Positions 26,872 through 39,971 of a DNA stretch of 64,000 nucleotides are shown one piece after another. A program made the position numbers and the translations under genes. The stretch covers positions 24,349,575-24,413,574 of the forward strand of contig CM040758.1 of the NCBI GenBank assembly GCA_022829145.1, written 5' to 3'. Below the pieces are notes generated by a model. That model had not been told where the DNA came from. It made no database searches and worked only from the letters and a program-made list of their open reading frames with translations. This DNA comes from Albula goreensis. Taxonomy: Eukaryota > Chordata > Actinopteri > Albuliformes > Albulidae. The first letter of the stretch is position 1, and each line of letters opens with the position of its first letter.

Positions 26872-27009
26872 TATTCTGTACTACATGCACATTAGCATTT
26901 AGCAAGGAACAGCGCCAGAGGGCTGGACGATATCAACAGGAAGCACCTGCCAGTGAAAAGGAGGAAGTGAACGCAGAGCTGTCAGCCACTCTGTAGACTT
27001 AAGGCCCGT

Positions 27010-27075
27010 TTATGGCTACTTCATCCAGGGGCGTAACTTTCACACGCACATTGGGTGGGGACACTCTATGTTTTC
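27010..27075 (+). mobile_element. Possible dispersed repeat fragment
   Basis: atccaggggcgtaactttca then cattgggtggggacactcta resembles a common fish repeat start. Weak. Confidence 0.3.
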
Positions 27076-29019
27076 ACTTACATGGAGTTATTAAAAAAAC
27101 AATATTTTTTTTATTTGCTGAATGATGGCCCACATAGTCCGTGGATGGTTTCAGATTTGAACTGAAATTTCTAATTTCTCCTGGATTAAAAAAATAGACA
27201 GGCAGTGTACTGGGTGACATTTACATTGCTGAAAAAGGCAGGCTTTTGCTCCTTATTCAAAGCTGTTGAAACCTCCCGGCTATTCGCATTCCGTCCTGTT
27301 ATTTGTACACACAGACACAAAATTGGCACCAATTTTCTGACCCGCGAGTAGAGAAAAATGGTTCATAACCAAACAGCATGGGAGTGATTTTGGAGACACA
27401 CAGCATATCGCCAAACAACACCAATCATAAAAATATCCATAATGGCAATTGTTTTCTAAACAAGAAAGTAGAGACATGTTAATTAGTATTATTGGAGCTC
27501 AATACAAGCACACATAAATGCTACTTAAATGAAACCATTCGTCAAACAATAATAGCAAACGTTCCTTATATGTCTGAATCAATCACAGATAAATTGTAGA
27601 TCTGCAACTTACTATTGATCTAATGAGAGGAGGCTTTTCAATTTGGTACAGCACATGACGGCAGGCTTACAGCAAACCGCTGCACCATAGTAAAGATTCA
27701 CAGCGGCACAGTAAACCCAATGTGATTCTACATCAGTGAAGCCCCCGATTGTTCCTTCACAGTCTGCCGTATAATTGCGGAGAATAACTTGAAATGGATC
27801 CCTGTTGGGCGATATGACAAACCCGAAAAACAAAATTTCCTGTTCTACTCCTGAATTAGATTGTTTCCTGGCGTTCCCATACTGCCATTACGAAGCCTGA
27901 CAAGACAATTATCAGCACACTTAAGATCCCCTCACACAGCTTAATTGATGTGGGAGGGTTAGCATGCAGCATGCTAATTGCTCAGCAGCTTAATTAACTT
28001 GTGAGTTACTGACACTCATTTGCTACCAATAGATGCCGGGGGTGGGGAATATTTTATTTATTTTTTTGTTTAACTTTCTCAGATGCAGTCATCCAGAGGT
28101 ACAGAGCTTCTGCTTAAAAACATTCAGCTAGGATTACACTGGGTGAAAACGGTTAGTACCCAGCGGGATCTTTGACTAACATGTAGGCCACCCCTGCGTA
28201 GTTGTTGATCAGAACCAAGATCCGAAATATGACTTCCACAATTACCTTTTAGACGTACATTCTCCTTGAATTTCAATGCCTGTCATACAGGGCCATTTCC
28301 TATGTACAGATATCTCTGTGATAATACAAAAGTATAGCACAGTGATTCTCAAAGATTTGCCTTGAGCTTACAGATATATGCTTTCACCCAAGACTGAAGT
28401 TACTCTATGCATGAAATTCACAACAGACACATGCATGTTCCTAGAAATATAAAGAGAGAGGATTCAATTCTCAGTGAATGGATATCAATATCTTTAAGGG
28501 CATATGTTATTCTATTTCAGAATGGCAACTAACACCTTCCAGAGGACATGCTTGCCTGTCTCCAACAAAATTAAACATATTCACAGAAAAATCTTCTGCT
28601 GTAATGTAAAACCTATTTTTCTCAATCGCCTATGCTGTTAAAGAGACCGCATGCATTTGAATGAATTTAACCCCGTGAAATCTCCGCACATGGTATTGCA
28701 TTTTGACAGTTACAGCGGGACCTTAGGATCTCAGTGCAGCTTTGGATCTTTACGTGCCCAGCTGTCGCCTGTCACCATCTGCTCTATGGCCCAGTTCTGC
28801 CTGTCAGGAAAACATTTATTTATTTATTTATTTTAAAGGCTGGACATCTGGACGTGTACTGTCCCCACAACACATATTGCTGTTCCTTTAACTTTTGCTC
28901 CAGAAAGGAGTGGTCTTGATAGGTGCAGAAGGTTAGGAGTGACTGCACATGGAGGTGCCCCATTTGATCTCAACACTACAGCCCTCCATTAAATTTTATA
29001 CTTAAATATTAAAAATATA

Positions 29020-29140
29020 TCCTACTGTATGATCCTTCTGATCTTGGATCAGGGATCTCCTGTCCACATCCTAACAAGATTTCACTTTGAGCTCAATTAT
29101 GAGCTACACTGATCCCGGATCAGTGCATCTAATTTGAGAT
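29020..29140. mobile_element. Short inverted-repeat element (gatc...gatcagg type)
   Basis: tgatcttggatcagggatct and actgatcccggatcagtgca are near-inverted copies. This pattern (gatccaggatcag) is common in fish repeats. Degenerate. Confidence 0.45.
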
Positions 29141-29605
29141 GTTTCATGAATTCTGAGGGAATTGTTGCAAATGACAGGGTTAAGTGTAGATTTCAGCAAA
29201 ATGGATTTTCAGACAACATGAACGCGCTTAGGAGTTCAGTGTGATGTGGCAGGTTGTATAATGGTACTGACATTTGATCTTGGGCTTGGTGTCCAAGGGG
29301 GCAGCAACATACCTCACAATTTTGGGTGAGGTGAACCCCCCAACCCCCACCAGACTACTAGAAGAGGAAGAGAAATACAGAAGAAAGGGGAGTAGACTCA
29401 AAGGTGGAGATGGGGAGGGGGAGAGATGCTGGAAGCAGAGAGCGTGATGGGAGAAAAGGTATGTGGCAAATTAATATCTGCGTAAACAACCGGATTGGAC
29501 GGATGGTGGTACTTGGGTGAAGGGTTGTCTGAAGATTACCTCTCCCAAAATTCGTTTTAACACACTCCATTTATACAGCTGGATATTTACTGAAATGATT
29601 CAGGT

Positions 29606-29712
29606 TGGGTACCATGCTCAAGGGCACAGCAGCAGTGCCCAACCCGGGGAGCGAGTCCCATCGCCTGAGTGGGAGGACCAGCTCTCCGACCATCATACTG
29701 CACTGCTGCCCC
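29606..29712 (+). mobile_element. Trunk-repeat fragment
   Basis: accatgctcaagggcacagc, agcagtgcccaacccgggga and ctctccgaccatcatactgc match the latter half of the repeat at 19542. Confidence 0.6.
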
Positions 29713-30635
29713 TACACTTTCATCAATGACCTACTTTTAATTAATATTCCTCTTGGGAAAAAAACATCCCTCTGGTGAAATTGCTAATATGGCTGCCTCA
29801 GTGTTTTCCAGTACCAACATTAATATGTTGGTCACTGTTGGGTCTCCCAGTAAAATGAGTTAATGTGGCTTGACAACAGTCATATAAGTGGAAAGATATT
29901 TTCGTCGCCATTTGAATTGCTTTGAGACATTTTCATTCGCAAGGGCCCTATATCATGTGAAATATTCACAGATATAATTGAGATTTTTTTTTCCTGAACT
30001 GTATGCGTTTGGTAAATTGGTTCTGGTGCTTGTCTAACATACAACACAAAACATTCTACCCCGCAGTGGATTTTCAACAAACGGCTGCACAACAGCATTT
30101 AACATGTTTTCTATTTTGAGATATTATTTGTAACAGCATAACTGTAATTGCTCAGAGCGTATGATCTGTAGAAACATGTTAATATGATGGGCAGTTTTTT
30201 AAAATGCTATTTAGAATGTTTATGCATTTACATAAAACATAAGTAAATAAACAATGTCAGTTTCTGCCCACAGTCTAATTTACACTGAGGTCTTATTTCA
30301 ATAACTCTAGCAAATACATGCTTTTTCATATTTGATGGGTTTTTTTATATATTTTTTTTACAAACACTAAACAGAGAGTCGTCAGAGTAGCTTGTGTTGA
30401 AAACAGAAGTTGTGCAATAGGTCAAGCAAGGTTTAATTACCTTAGTGAGCCAAGGGCATACTTCATACAGATAAGAGAAGCTGCAATATCCTTTCTCAGG
30501 GCTTGCAAAAGAAAAGGTTGTGCATCACAACGTAATTATCCTCGTTTTCTATAAAGCCCAAGATGCACTTTGGGAACTACAAAAGAAGCAGTCCCCACTA
30601 CATCTCACTGAACCCTAAACACCATGTTTCTCATG

Positions 30636-30700
30636 CCATTACAATAATTTAGCAGGTACTCTTATCCTGAGCTACTCACAGCTGAGGGACCAATTTCTAT
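30636..30700 (+). mobile_element. Trunk-repeat fragment
   Basis: cattacaataatttagcagg and tactcttatcctgagctact match the head of the repeat at 19542 (tagctgacgcttttatccac). Short. Confidence 0.45.
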
Positions 30701-31640
30701 TCAGAAGAAAGAAAAAACCATGGAAGGACACAGATAATTCCTATTTTTAATCAAGGACTTCTGGGTTAGTAGAAACATCCAATCTTGAGGAAAAAACACA
30801 AAGCATCACATATATCTTTCCTCTCTGTAGGACAAATACACCATGGAAGAAAGACAAATATAAGCAGCCTTACTGCTGCTAAAAACACCGGTCATTCTTA
30901 ATGCACCAATTTTATCACAAAACCACAGCATATTAAAATTCATTCTCAGCTGAGAAACTTACACTGGTGCAGTTAAATGAAGTTATCAAAGGGCATAAAC
31001 TTGGGGAATTATATCATTTTATTTTTCATATTTCAATTACGCAATCAATCCAGAAGTGCATATCATTTCATAATATCTAAACAGGGTTAGCTCAACAAAA
31101 TTGTACAATTAAATGTTCAAAGATAGATTAGTATTGCTTTTGAATTTCTCACCAAATATGTATTCATTTTAAGTACTCATTTTCTTATTGAAGTAGTAAA
31201 AGCCGGTTTCATGCATTAAACAGCACAGTACATTATATTAAACTACTGTGTAAACATAGTTTAATGCATATTCAGGTGTAACTGCATGACATGTTTCCTA
31301 ATGACAGCTTTGGATATTTTTATGAAATGCTTCTTCAAATATTCTAATAAACAACTCTAAAAAAAAAAAAGTTTAATTTTTTTTTTGTTTAGGGGTGGGA
31401 CGTTTCAAAAAACTGAATAAAACCTGCAGGGCTCGCGCAACATTGAGACAAACCAACAGTTTGCAATGAATGGCCTTTCTACAGCCCACACACAGAATGA
31501 ACCAGCAAATAAAGTAAAAAAAATGGCCCTCAGAAGTGAGCAGCAGTCACTGCCTCACGTGGTCCAGAAACAAACAAGAAAACACTAAATAATTCCCTCA
31601 AAGATCAGAGTTTATACCACTAAGCTTTATCTTACACTAT

Positions 31641-32096
31641 GGGTGCGTTCCAATACTCAAATCTGTCTCCTCCTTTCCTCCCCTCCTTTCCTCCATGCCC
31701 CGGAAGCTGATTATGTGTCCTCCTTCCCTCCACTGTTCCAAAACGAAATCTCGCCTCCTTTCTCGTCTCCTCCTTTCCTCCAAACAAAGGATACATCGAT
31801 GTATCCTACTGCGGAAGTCTTTTCACATTTCTGGGTGACATCATTGTGCTCACGACCAGTCAGGTTAAAAGACCATCCCACAGAACATTTTAATTGGCTT
31901 TGGAGTCAGTCGAAATTATTACTTCATCAATAGCCGACGTCGACTTTGATGACAGGCGAATTGGATTAGCTGTTCCAATTTTCGATGCATCTCCTCCTTT
32001 CCTCCACATATTTCTGGCATGCTTCCAGGGTAGGAAGGAGGGGAGGAAATGAGTGGAGGAAAGGAGGAGACGAGGAAAAAGTATTGGAACGCAGCC
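31641..32096. mobile_element. 455-bp DNA element with terminal inverted repeats
   Basis: Left end gggtgcgttccaatactc, right end gtattggaacgcagcc (inverted, one mismatch), flanked by tat on each side, possibly a 3-bp target duplication. Inside each end is a long cctcctttcctcc-type run, so the purine/pyrimidine strands form subterminal inverted repeats. No transposase seen. It looks like a PIF/Harbinger- or hAT-type MITE. Family unassigned. Confidence 0.8.
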
Positions 32097-35000
32097 TATG
32101 AGAACTTATCACAGCTAATGTCTGGATCAACATGACCAGAGAAAGTGCAAAATTCTGCCTCCTAAAAGCTTAACAGGAAGGGCGTTGTCACACTCTGATT
32201 GGCTAACAGGAGAGTGCACTGACAGCTGCTCCCAATTGCTAATCTGGAGTCAGTCCCCACACCGCAGAGCACAGGTGAGTCAAATAATCCACCAATTGCC
32301 AGCCTGAGCCAAAGGAATTCCATCAAACTGAAATCAAAATCGAGGAAAAACTTCAAAATAAGTGAAAACAAAAAAGGATACACTAAAAGAAATGTCCAGC
32401 CAGCACCATAGAATGTCTGACTGCTACAAAATGAAGGTTAAAGGTGCTTTGAGTATGTTTTTAAAAGAGCATTTGAAATATAATTTTAAATACTACAATA
32501 AAATTGTTTTAAAAGTGTCATCAACAGGGTATCAGGGGAAGGACGTGGTTCATTTGAGGACGATGTATCCTATAAAACTCAACTTATAATGGCACTGAAA
32601 CCATAAAGCCTATTATTCACCTTCAGTATAGGACTATATCTTTTTAACAGGTGATTGAAAATTAACCTATACATAAATATGCAATGTGTAATAAAACATC
32701 AGCAAAGAGCACTGACACCCCTTGTCATTCTGTCTTTCAGCAAACCCTTCGGAAGAAAGACATAGATTGTCTCTTTAAAATAATGCTCAGAATGTTATCT
32801 TTCGTTCACAAACCTGTGAGTGTTTTACAGGTTTCTCATGTTGTCTGGAACTGTGGTGACCCTATATCTGATGCTAATATATTTTATTAATTCTTTCTAA
32901 TTCCTCTTTTCATTACTACCAAAGCATCAGTATGAAAATACCTTCTTTGTATCTTATTTGAAGTATTTCTTTTTTGCAAGTGAATAAATCAAAACCTTTA
33001 TAAATTGTTTTCATATTTTCATCTTCCAACTGTTATAGGAGTTCCAAAGTTGTTTAGAATGTTTAGAATACAACATTAGTTAAACAACAAGACTTTGTAG
33101 AGGGAAAATGAAACTGTTATACTGTTAACACAAATGCAAAGCCATCTTGTTGGCAACAGCCATTACAATGTCATTTTGGTAGGTGTCTGCAAGATAAAGC
33201 TCTTTTTTTTTTACTGTGACAAACAAAAATCAAATGGCACTGCCAAAACTGATTGTATCACTAATTATGAGAGATACAGATAGGGCCTTTGACCAATGCT
33301 ATATGACTGAAACAATGTCTTTGTTAGTGTGCTATTACCACTGTTTTTGGCTTGGTTAAATACTTGCTTCAGTGTGTATATTATTAAAGCAGAGCTTGGT
33401 ACATCGTCAGTATCACCGCAGCTAAAGGCATTATAAGACTCAACACATAATGGCCTTGCATGCCTTAGCCTATTGCTTTTATAAAACGGTTACAACACTT
33501 TTTTTAATGCCAAGGACACATTATAATTCTAAACATAATTTTAATAAGAAAAATAATTAGATTTCTTCCTTGCACCAGAGTGTAGACTAACTCAAACAAG
33601 GAATGGTTGCCAAGCAACCGAAAGCGCCACTGTCTGCTGGTTTAACCTTTGTGACTGAAAAGTGGTATTTTTTTTGTGTATATAAAAAATTTCGCTGCCA
33701 CCAAAGTTACCTTGCATTCATTGTCTCTGGTGAAAGTATGTATTTCATCTGTTGGGTTTTCTTTATCTGTTGGTCATGTGACTTGAAACCATTATTTGGT
33801 TAGCCACTTAATAAGTTAGCACTGTTATTGTACAAGCACTCTCAAAGCCCAGTGCTCTGAGTCTATTTCCTTACTTATTTTATTTCATTATTTGTCCTGC
33901 TTATTCTTCCTATAGTTTTTTTTGTCTGTAAGAGATAGAGTAGAGAGGGTAAGTGCCATTATTATCCAGCCGCACATCACAGACATTTGCGTAAAGGACA
34001 CCAGCTCCACACTTCAGTTGGTACTTCACTTGAAGGTTGTTTTCCTTCCGGGAAAGTCCACCCTTACAAATGCAGCTGAAATCAGGCCTGAAGCACATGC
34101 AAATCTTTAAAAGGGGAGGTGGACGATTTCCACACATAAATGTAATAAAGCTTCTTAAACTAGCCTCTTTCATGATAGTTAAAACTGAAAAAAAATACTA
34201 CATGTCAACATAAACCCGTGGAGCTGGTGCTCCTCCATAAAAATGTTATATTATAAATATTGAATATTATGTTGCTAATATCAGAATAACATCCTGCAGT
34301 ACTTGCTCTCTGCTGTGTGCTCTCTGATGTGGTAGGTGCTTTATGTAAGCTACAGTATATTGTATTGTGAACTATTGGGCTGCAATTAAATGAAGTGGAA
34401 GGTGTATAAAATTAAAACGTTATCGCACAATAATATAAATTGTCGTTGTCGGGCCTTTTGGCCCTTCTTGGTAATTATTTCACATGCATGCAGGCATAGT
34501 GAAAATAAAGCTGGATCCCCTTCATCACTGTTATTGTTTCAGAAGTCAAAAAGTCTTTGAATGTCTGTTTCTATGGCAACTGACATAAAAAAACTCAGAA
34601 TCGAGATACAGAACTGAGATAGATAGGTCTATGTTTTGCTTTAAATTCAGTCTAATACATCTGGGACTATCTTTACAAAACAGCATATGTTCATTGTTCA
34701 AATGTTCATGAGTTCTAAAATATAAAGACATAAGCCTTTGAGGACTTGTGCATACACAAACATTTATGGATAATTTTTTTTACATATCAATGTAACCTTT
34801 TTGTTTTACAGTAAATAAATCTTAATGGATCTATTCAGAGCGCAATAGAGATATGTAAGAAGATGATCACATCTGAACACAACACTGCAAACGACAATGT
34901 AGGAGCCAGAAATTCAATAGGGCCAAGAAATGTAACATCACAGTGCACTCATTTGGAACAAATTGATCACTTGCAAATATATTCCCCCTGGCATTTCTAA

Positions 35001-38000
35001 GGCCTTGTTACAGCAACCATACAACTCCAAAATAAACCCAGCATAACCTTCAAGCAAAACATGTGCATTTTGAGTGTGTTTTAATGTGTCTCCACTGTAG
35101 GGAAATGAGTGGTAGAGCACAGGTTTTTGAAAATAAAATGGTCTCCAAAATGAACATGTATTTAAAACAATACAATAATACAATAACAATACAACAATAC
35201 AATCTGAGTAATTTTTCCTGCAAAAGAGTATCTTATGAATGTCTAAATGTATTATAATGGAACTGTACTTGTGTTTTAGAGAACTGATCATAATTGTTTT
35301 TAAAAAATTATATACTCTAATCCTGCCTTTGTGAGGAGCTCAAAACACTTTTACCAAAGACTTGAATTGTTTTTTACATTGAAAATTCAATTAATCACTT
35401 GCATTTTTTCCTTTACGGTTGTCAGTCATTTGACATAGAATAAGCTTAGATGGCCTTTTACAGTGTTTTAATTGCCTGCTGTGTCATAATGATTCTGACA
35501 TTTTCAGACCCGTTTTTAAAATACTGAATTCAATATTCTGACATCCCACAGAGAGCCAAATGAGGTAAGTGTAGGCTATTCTAGTTTCTAGCACAATACA
35601 TTCACTCAGATAGAATTTATTAATGTCTTCTAAATTCTACTTTTTAAGAATTCATTTTTTTCTTTACAATCAATAATTACTCAGAAATTGAGCTGTCAGT
35701 CATTTTTAAACATTTTGCACCCAAAGGATTGAAGGATCAGGACAATGGAATTGTCTTCCAAATATACTCTTTGTTGCATGTTTTTCTAATGGAAACATTT
35801 TCTCACATGGTATATGCATAAGGACTCCGGCCACAGGAGTGTGATAACATGTACTCATACAGAGGCGTGTCGTGTAAATTTTATTATCTATTTCAGCAGC
35901 GGTTCCGTTGTGTGGAGGTGTTGTAAAACCATATATAAATGATAGCTGATGCAAACTCATCAGACGCGTTAAAGGGGAACCCACTTTCTTTTATTAGCTG
36001 GTCCTATTTAACAAAGCTGGTCTTTGTTCTCAGAAATAAAACACAAAGGAAATTTTGTGTTTCTCATTCACTTGACACATATTCCCTGATTGCACTGATA
36101 AGGTTCCAATATAGATCTGAGCCATATTTCCCCATCGCCATGTCAACCAATTACCAGAAAGCTCTTTTTATGGCTGGCCCTAGGCAACCTCACCTACAGA
36201 CAGCTTTTTACTTTCTGAGGCTTCTCATTCTTTGATGTCTTTGTGTTGTTCAGTGATGTTTTTTAAAATCTCTTTATTCTGATCATGGATCTGAATAAAG
36301 CAAAGTGTCTCTCTTCAACTGAATGAAGCTCTTTCAACTGACTTCCTTAAAGCATGCCTCTGCCACACTGCTGTATGCCTGTAGTGGTGTGTGCTTTGAA
36401 TGACGAGTCAAGGAAGTCTGAATAGGAGTGGGTATATGCATTTTGAAAACTGTGCGGCAGACAAGGTTTGCAACCAGTGAGAGCTAGCACGAATCGTGTA
36501 TCTAGAGTAATCTGATAAGAGGAGAAATGTCATATACAGTATTTTTTTCCAAATCTACAATTTCCAAATGTTAAGAATCATACATATTAATGTATCATAG
36601 TAATATTCAATACATGAGTATTGAATATTCAAGTGGCATGAAATAAAAATGGGTGAAGCTATACTTTGCACTCAGTCACTAGTTTAATCAGTTGTGAGTT
36701 CTTTCGTACCAAACACAATGATTGATAAAATTTTCTTTCATTTTGTTGTCATGGCACCACATTCTCTCGTCACAAGTATTCAATACGTTACATTACAGTC
36801 ATTTTGCAGACGCCCTTATCCAGAGCGATTTACAACTCAAGTTCAACAACCATAAATTCAACAAAACGGCACACTTGGTTTTCATATACAGTGCAGTACG
36901 TGTTTCCTTCCAATTTCGAGAGCCCGATTGTACCTGTGGGCCCATCTTATCACTGCAACACCCTGCACCATTCCACTAAGGTCACACCAAAGATAAAATG
37001 CATTTCAGAAGTTTCTCAGATGCACCTTGGAGTGCTTCACTTCATCGTTTAGGAGTAGGTTGTCTACGAATCAAGTTCTCAATGACTGACTGAAAGATCC
37101 ATCTGCCTTGCAGTTTTGACTGGCATAAAATGTCCTTTTCTACTCCTCATATTTTATTCATCAAAGGCTTTCCAGACACACCTAATAAGTATCATTAACA
37201 TACAGCCAGATCAATACTGAGTGCTGTATCATTGGACACACAACACCGGAGAACATGCAACCCTGATTGTAAAACGTAACACGTACTAATAACAAACTGA
37301 AACACTGCACCATACTGACTTACAATGTCTGAAGTGTGATTCTTACAATACTTGCTTTCTTGTAATTTACTGAAATTGTAAGTTTGAAGTGATGCAATAA
37401 TTATTCTGCACATGCTCATGAAATTAATAATTTTTATGTGAACAAAATCTGACTATATTGATTATTAAGTAACATTATACATTCATTCATGTAAAACTGC
37501 TTTGCTGGTGCAAAAAGACTAAGAGAGCATGTGATTGTCTGAGGAAGGTAACGTGTGGACATGCATCTTAATAGCATGTCTGATAAGTGCCTGATAAGAT
37601 GTCCTGATAAGACATGTCTTGGGAGCTGAGGCCAGACTTTTTCTCTCTGCCAGTTTAAAGGGTCAAAAGACTGACCAAAGGGTAGTTTACAGTGGAGATT
37701 CATTGGAGGAAAGCAGTATGGATTACGTATGACCATAAAGAGTTAAAACATCTTCATACTCTCTGAAGGGTGCGTCCTGATAAGGCACTCTTTGCATAGT
37801 GCAGTAATATTTCCATGTTGAACCTACTATGGTTTTTAATGATGTGTTGTTGGCTGAAGAAACAACTTAAAATATTGGTTAAGACATACAGTATACCACT
37901 ATTGTTTGTGACACATGGAATTTCATTCAGAATTGTATGACCAAATCAAAGATCCTGTGTTCATGGTGGCTATCTGCCATTCTTCTACAGCAAGGGCATT

Positions 38001-39780
38001 CAAGTTTTCCCTGTGCTAGTGTACTGGACCACCTTCTTCATGTAGTCAAATTGGTGAAGGCCAAGAGCAATCGAAACAAGACCCTTGCCAGACACGGTTA
38101 CTGGACACATGAGAGGACATATTAACGTCAATGCTTTTCCAAGGCAAAGTATTGATGGAAAACCCTTATTTAGCATTTGAAAATATATCAGTGGAAGAGA
38201 ATTTTAAAAAACTGGCAGAGCTGGTGACTCAGTCTTATATTCAATCTGAGGTGGATGTAAAACTATTTCCTGTGACTGAAGTCAACAGCAGACCAAACAT
38301 TAAAAGTCTTGCTTTAAAAATTAAAATAAAAGAGGCTTGTTTTCAAAGGTGCCAGACCTTGACAAAGTGTCTGTGAAGACAGCGCACACTGACTGAAGAT
38401 GAGTTGCAGCTAAAAATCCATTAGCAATACATAACAGAACTGCAATTTCTATTAAAAAAGGTTTAAGAAGTCACTTCTATTCAGAGGCAAGTAGAATCCA
38501 AAACCATTTAGAAACCTTTCAGTTCAACTTTAAAGTCAATATTAAGTTCATAGGGGCTGGCCTTGAGAGGTGCAGAAAACTTGTATTATGATAGCAAAAA
38601 CATTTTCTTGGTCAAATATTTTCAAAGAAGAAAAGTAATTAACAATTTGTCAAATTTGGGGAGATAACACAATAGTTCATGCATTTATAATTCTGGACAT
38701 TGTTACACTATTTGAGGGAATCAGAGTGGATGTAGTAGGGCCTCAGAAGAAGAATAATAGAAGAAGCTAGTTCATACTGACCATTTGTGATTAAAACACT
38801 ACACTTCTTAACAATGAATGAGTATTAGGGAGCACATAGCATGAGCACTGTATCAATTATACCCCTGGACAGGCAAACAAATTTATACATACAAATTTGA
38901 GCATGCTAACTCATCATGCTCCAATTCATGAGCTTCTTTATTTGCATGCCACTCATTTCATTACCTGCTTTATAGCTTGTCTGTTGTGCTGTAACTTCTT
39001 AAGAGAGTTTAGAGTACCTATCACCCACAAACAGGTGAACTGATGGAGTGAGTAAACAGACCTTGAAAATGTTGTTTAAGAACGTTGAGCTACACAGGCC
39101 TCCATAGAATCCCAACCTTTCAAGCTTCTAGAAACTCATCAGATCTGAAGACCAGTGGATGTCCTCAGAGAGAGAACAGAGGAAGGAATAGGGGATGAAG
39201 GTAATCTCGTATTTCCTGGGGACGAGAGAACAGTTCATTCAAGCTAAAGCTATGGGACAGGAGAACTGTAAGGAAAAGAAAAACTGAAGAACTGGTGCAA
39301 GGTAAATAAGCCTGAGCATGGGACTTTAAACAGCTGACACAGAAGCTCAGGAGTAACTTCATTATCCACTAGACCAGTTCTACTTCCCTGCTCCCAGCCC
39401 CCAGCCCAAGACAGCAGCCTGAGATACTTTTGCAGCATGGAAGTTTGTAAACCGAATTGCATGTATATATTTCAAACATACCCAAATACAGTGATTGGTG
39501 AGAGGCACCAGACACAATGAAATTGGTGCAGATGTTGCTGATATTGCAATATCTTAGTTTATAATCGATTAATTCATTTAGAAATTATGGAATAATTTAG
39601 TTAATATGATTAATTGATAGTTACAAAACATTTATAGAATCAAAAGTACCAAATATTACAAAATCCCCAAGAATGAGCAAAACTGTTAGACTTAACAGAA
39701 TAAACCAATCACTCTTTTCAAATAACACAATAATAGTGATAAAGTCAATATCCAACAATGTTGCTTTGATTAAGCCCCTC
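32097..39780. other. Intergenic block before lcorl
   Basis: AT-rich. It holds a trunk-repeat fragment at 36791 and an AT-rich tract (caatacaataatacaataac) at 35160-35200. Two small ORFs at 37937-38376 are unrecognised. No gene supported. Confidence 0.55.
36791..36850 (+). mobile_element. Trunk-repeat fragment
   Basis: cattacagtcattttgcaga then cgcccttatccagagcgatt plus tacaactcaag. Head of the 19542 repeat. Confidence 0.6.
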
Positions 39781-39793
39781 CTTCATTTAGTCG

Positions 39794-39805
39794 TGACACG
39801 TGTCA
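39794..39805. promoter_or_regulatory. Palindromic E-box (tgacacgtgtca) upstream of lcorl
   Basis: A 12-bp perfect palindrome with CACGTG core, 70 bp before the lcorl start codon. bHLH factors (USF, MYC/MAX type) bind such sites. Inferred from sequence only. Confidence 0.45.
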
Positions 39806-39828
39806 ATCAAACGACCGAGAGATGTGGA

Positions 39829-39846
39829 TGACGTTGCATGACGTCA
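39829..39846. promoter_or_regulatory. CRE half-site plus full palindromic CRE near the lcorl start
   Basis: TGACGT at 39829-39834 and TGACGTCA at 39839-39846 lie close together 29-46 bp before the ATG. The full site is the CREB/ATF consensus, typical of CpG-type promoters near transcription starts. No TATA box is evident, so I infer a TATA-less promoter in roughly 39780-39870. Confidence 0.55.
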
Positions 39847-39874
39847 CCGGCAGAGCTAGAGAAGGACAGGCAGA

Positions 39875-39971
39875 ATGGCTACCCAGTGCCGTAGCTCTAA
39901 ATGCACGGCAGAGAGGAAAGGATTCCGGCGGGAACTCGATTCCTGGCGGCACAAATTGGTCCACTGCGTAG
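39875..39971 (+). CDS. lcorl: lcorl exon 1 (start codon, basic N-terminus)
   Basis: Encodes 32 residues plus one base, MATQC...KLVHCV, ending at G|GTAAGC (phase 1). The start is the first ATG after the CRE-containing promoter and is followed directly by the family-conserved [20 protein letters not shown] stretch. A Cys-x4-Cys pair, together with the CSFC of exon 3, may form a small metal site (inference). Human LCORL has an alanine-rich extension here that this copy lacks. Confidence 0.92.

Larger units (their letters stand above)
26872..31640. other. Intergenic block
   Basis: No gene recognised. Repeat fragments at 29020-29140, 29606-29712 and 30636. A (TTTA)n run lies at 28814-28834. Confidence 0.55.

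Noticed and set aside
26224-26996. Nested repeat of 66-130 codon ORFs
   Set aside because: Produced by a 76-bp minisatellite read in rotating phases.
37937-38376. Two small ORFs, a possible processed pseudogene
   Set aside because: I do not recognise either product, and there are no splice or poly-A hallmarks. Left unnamed.
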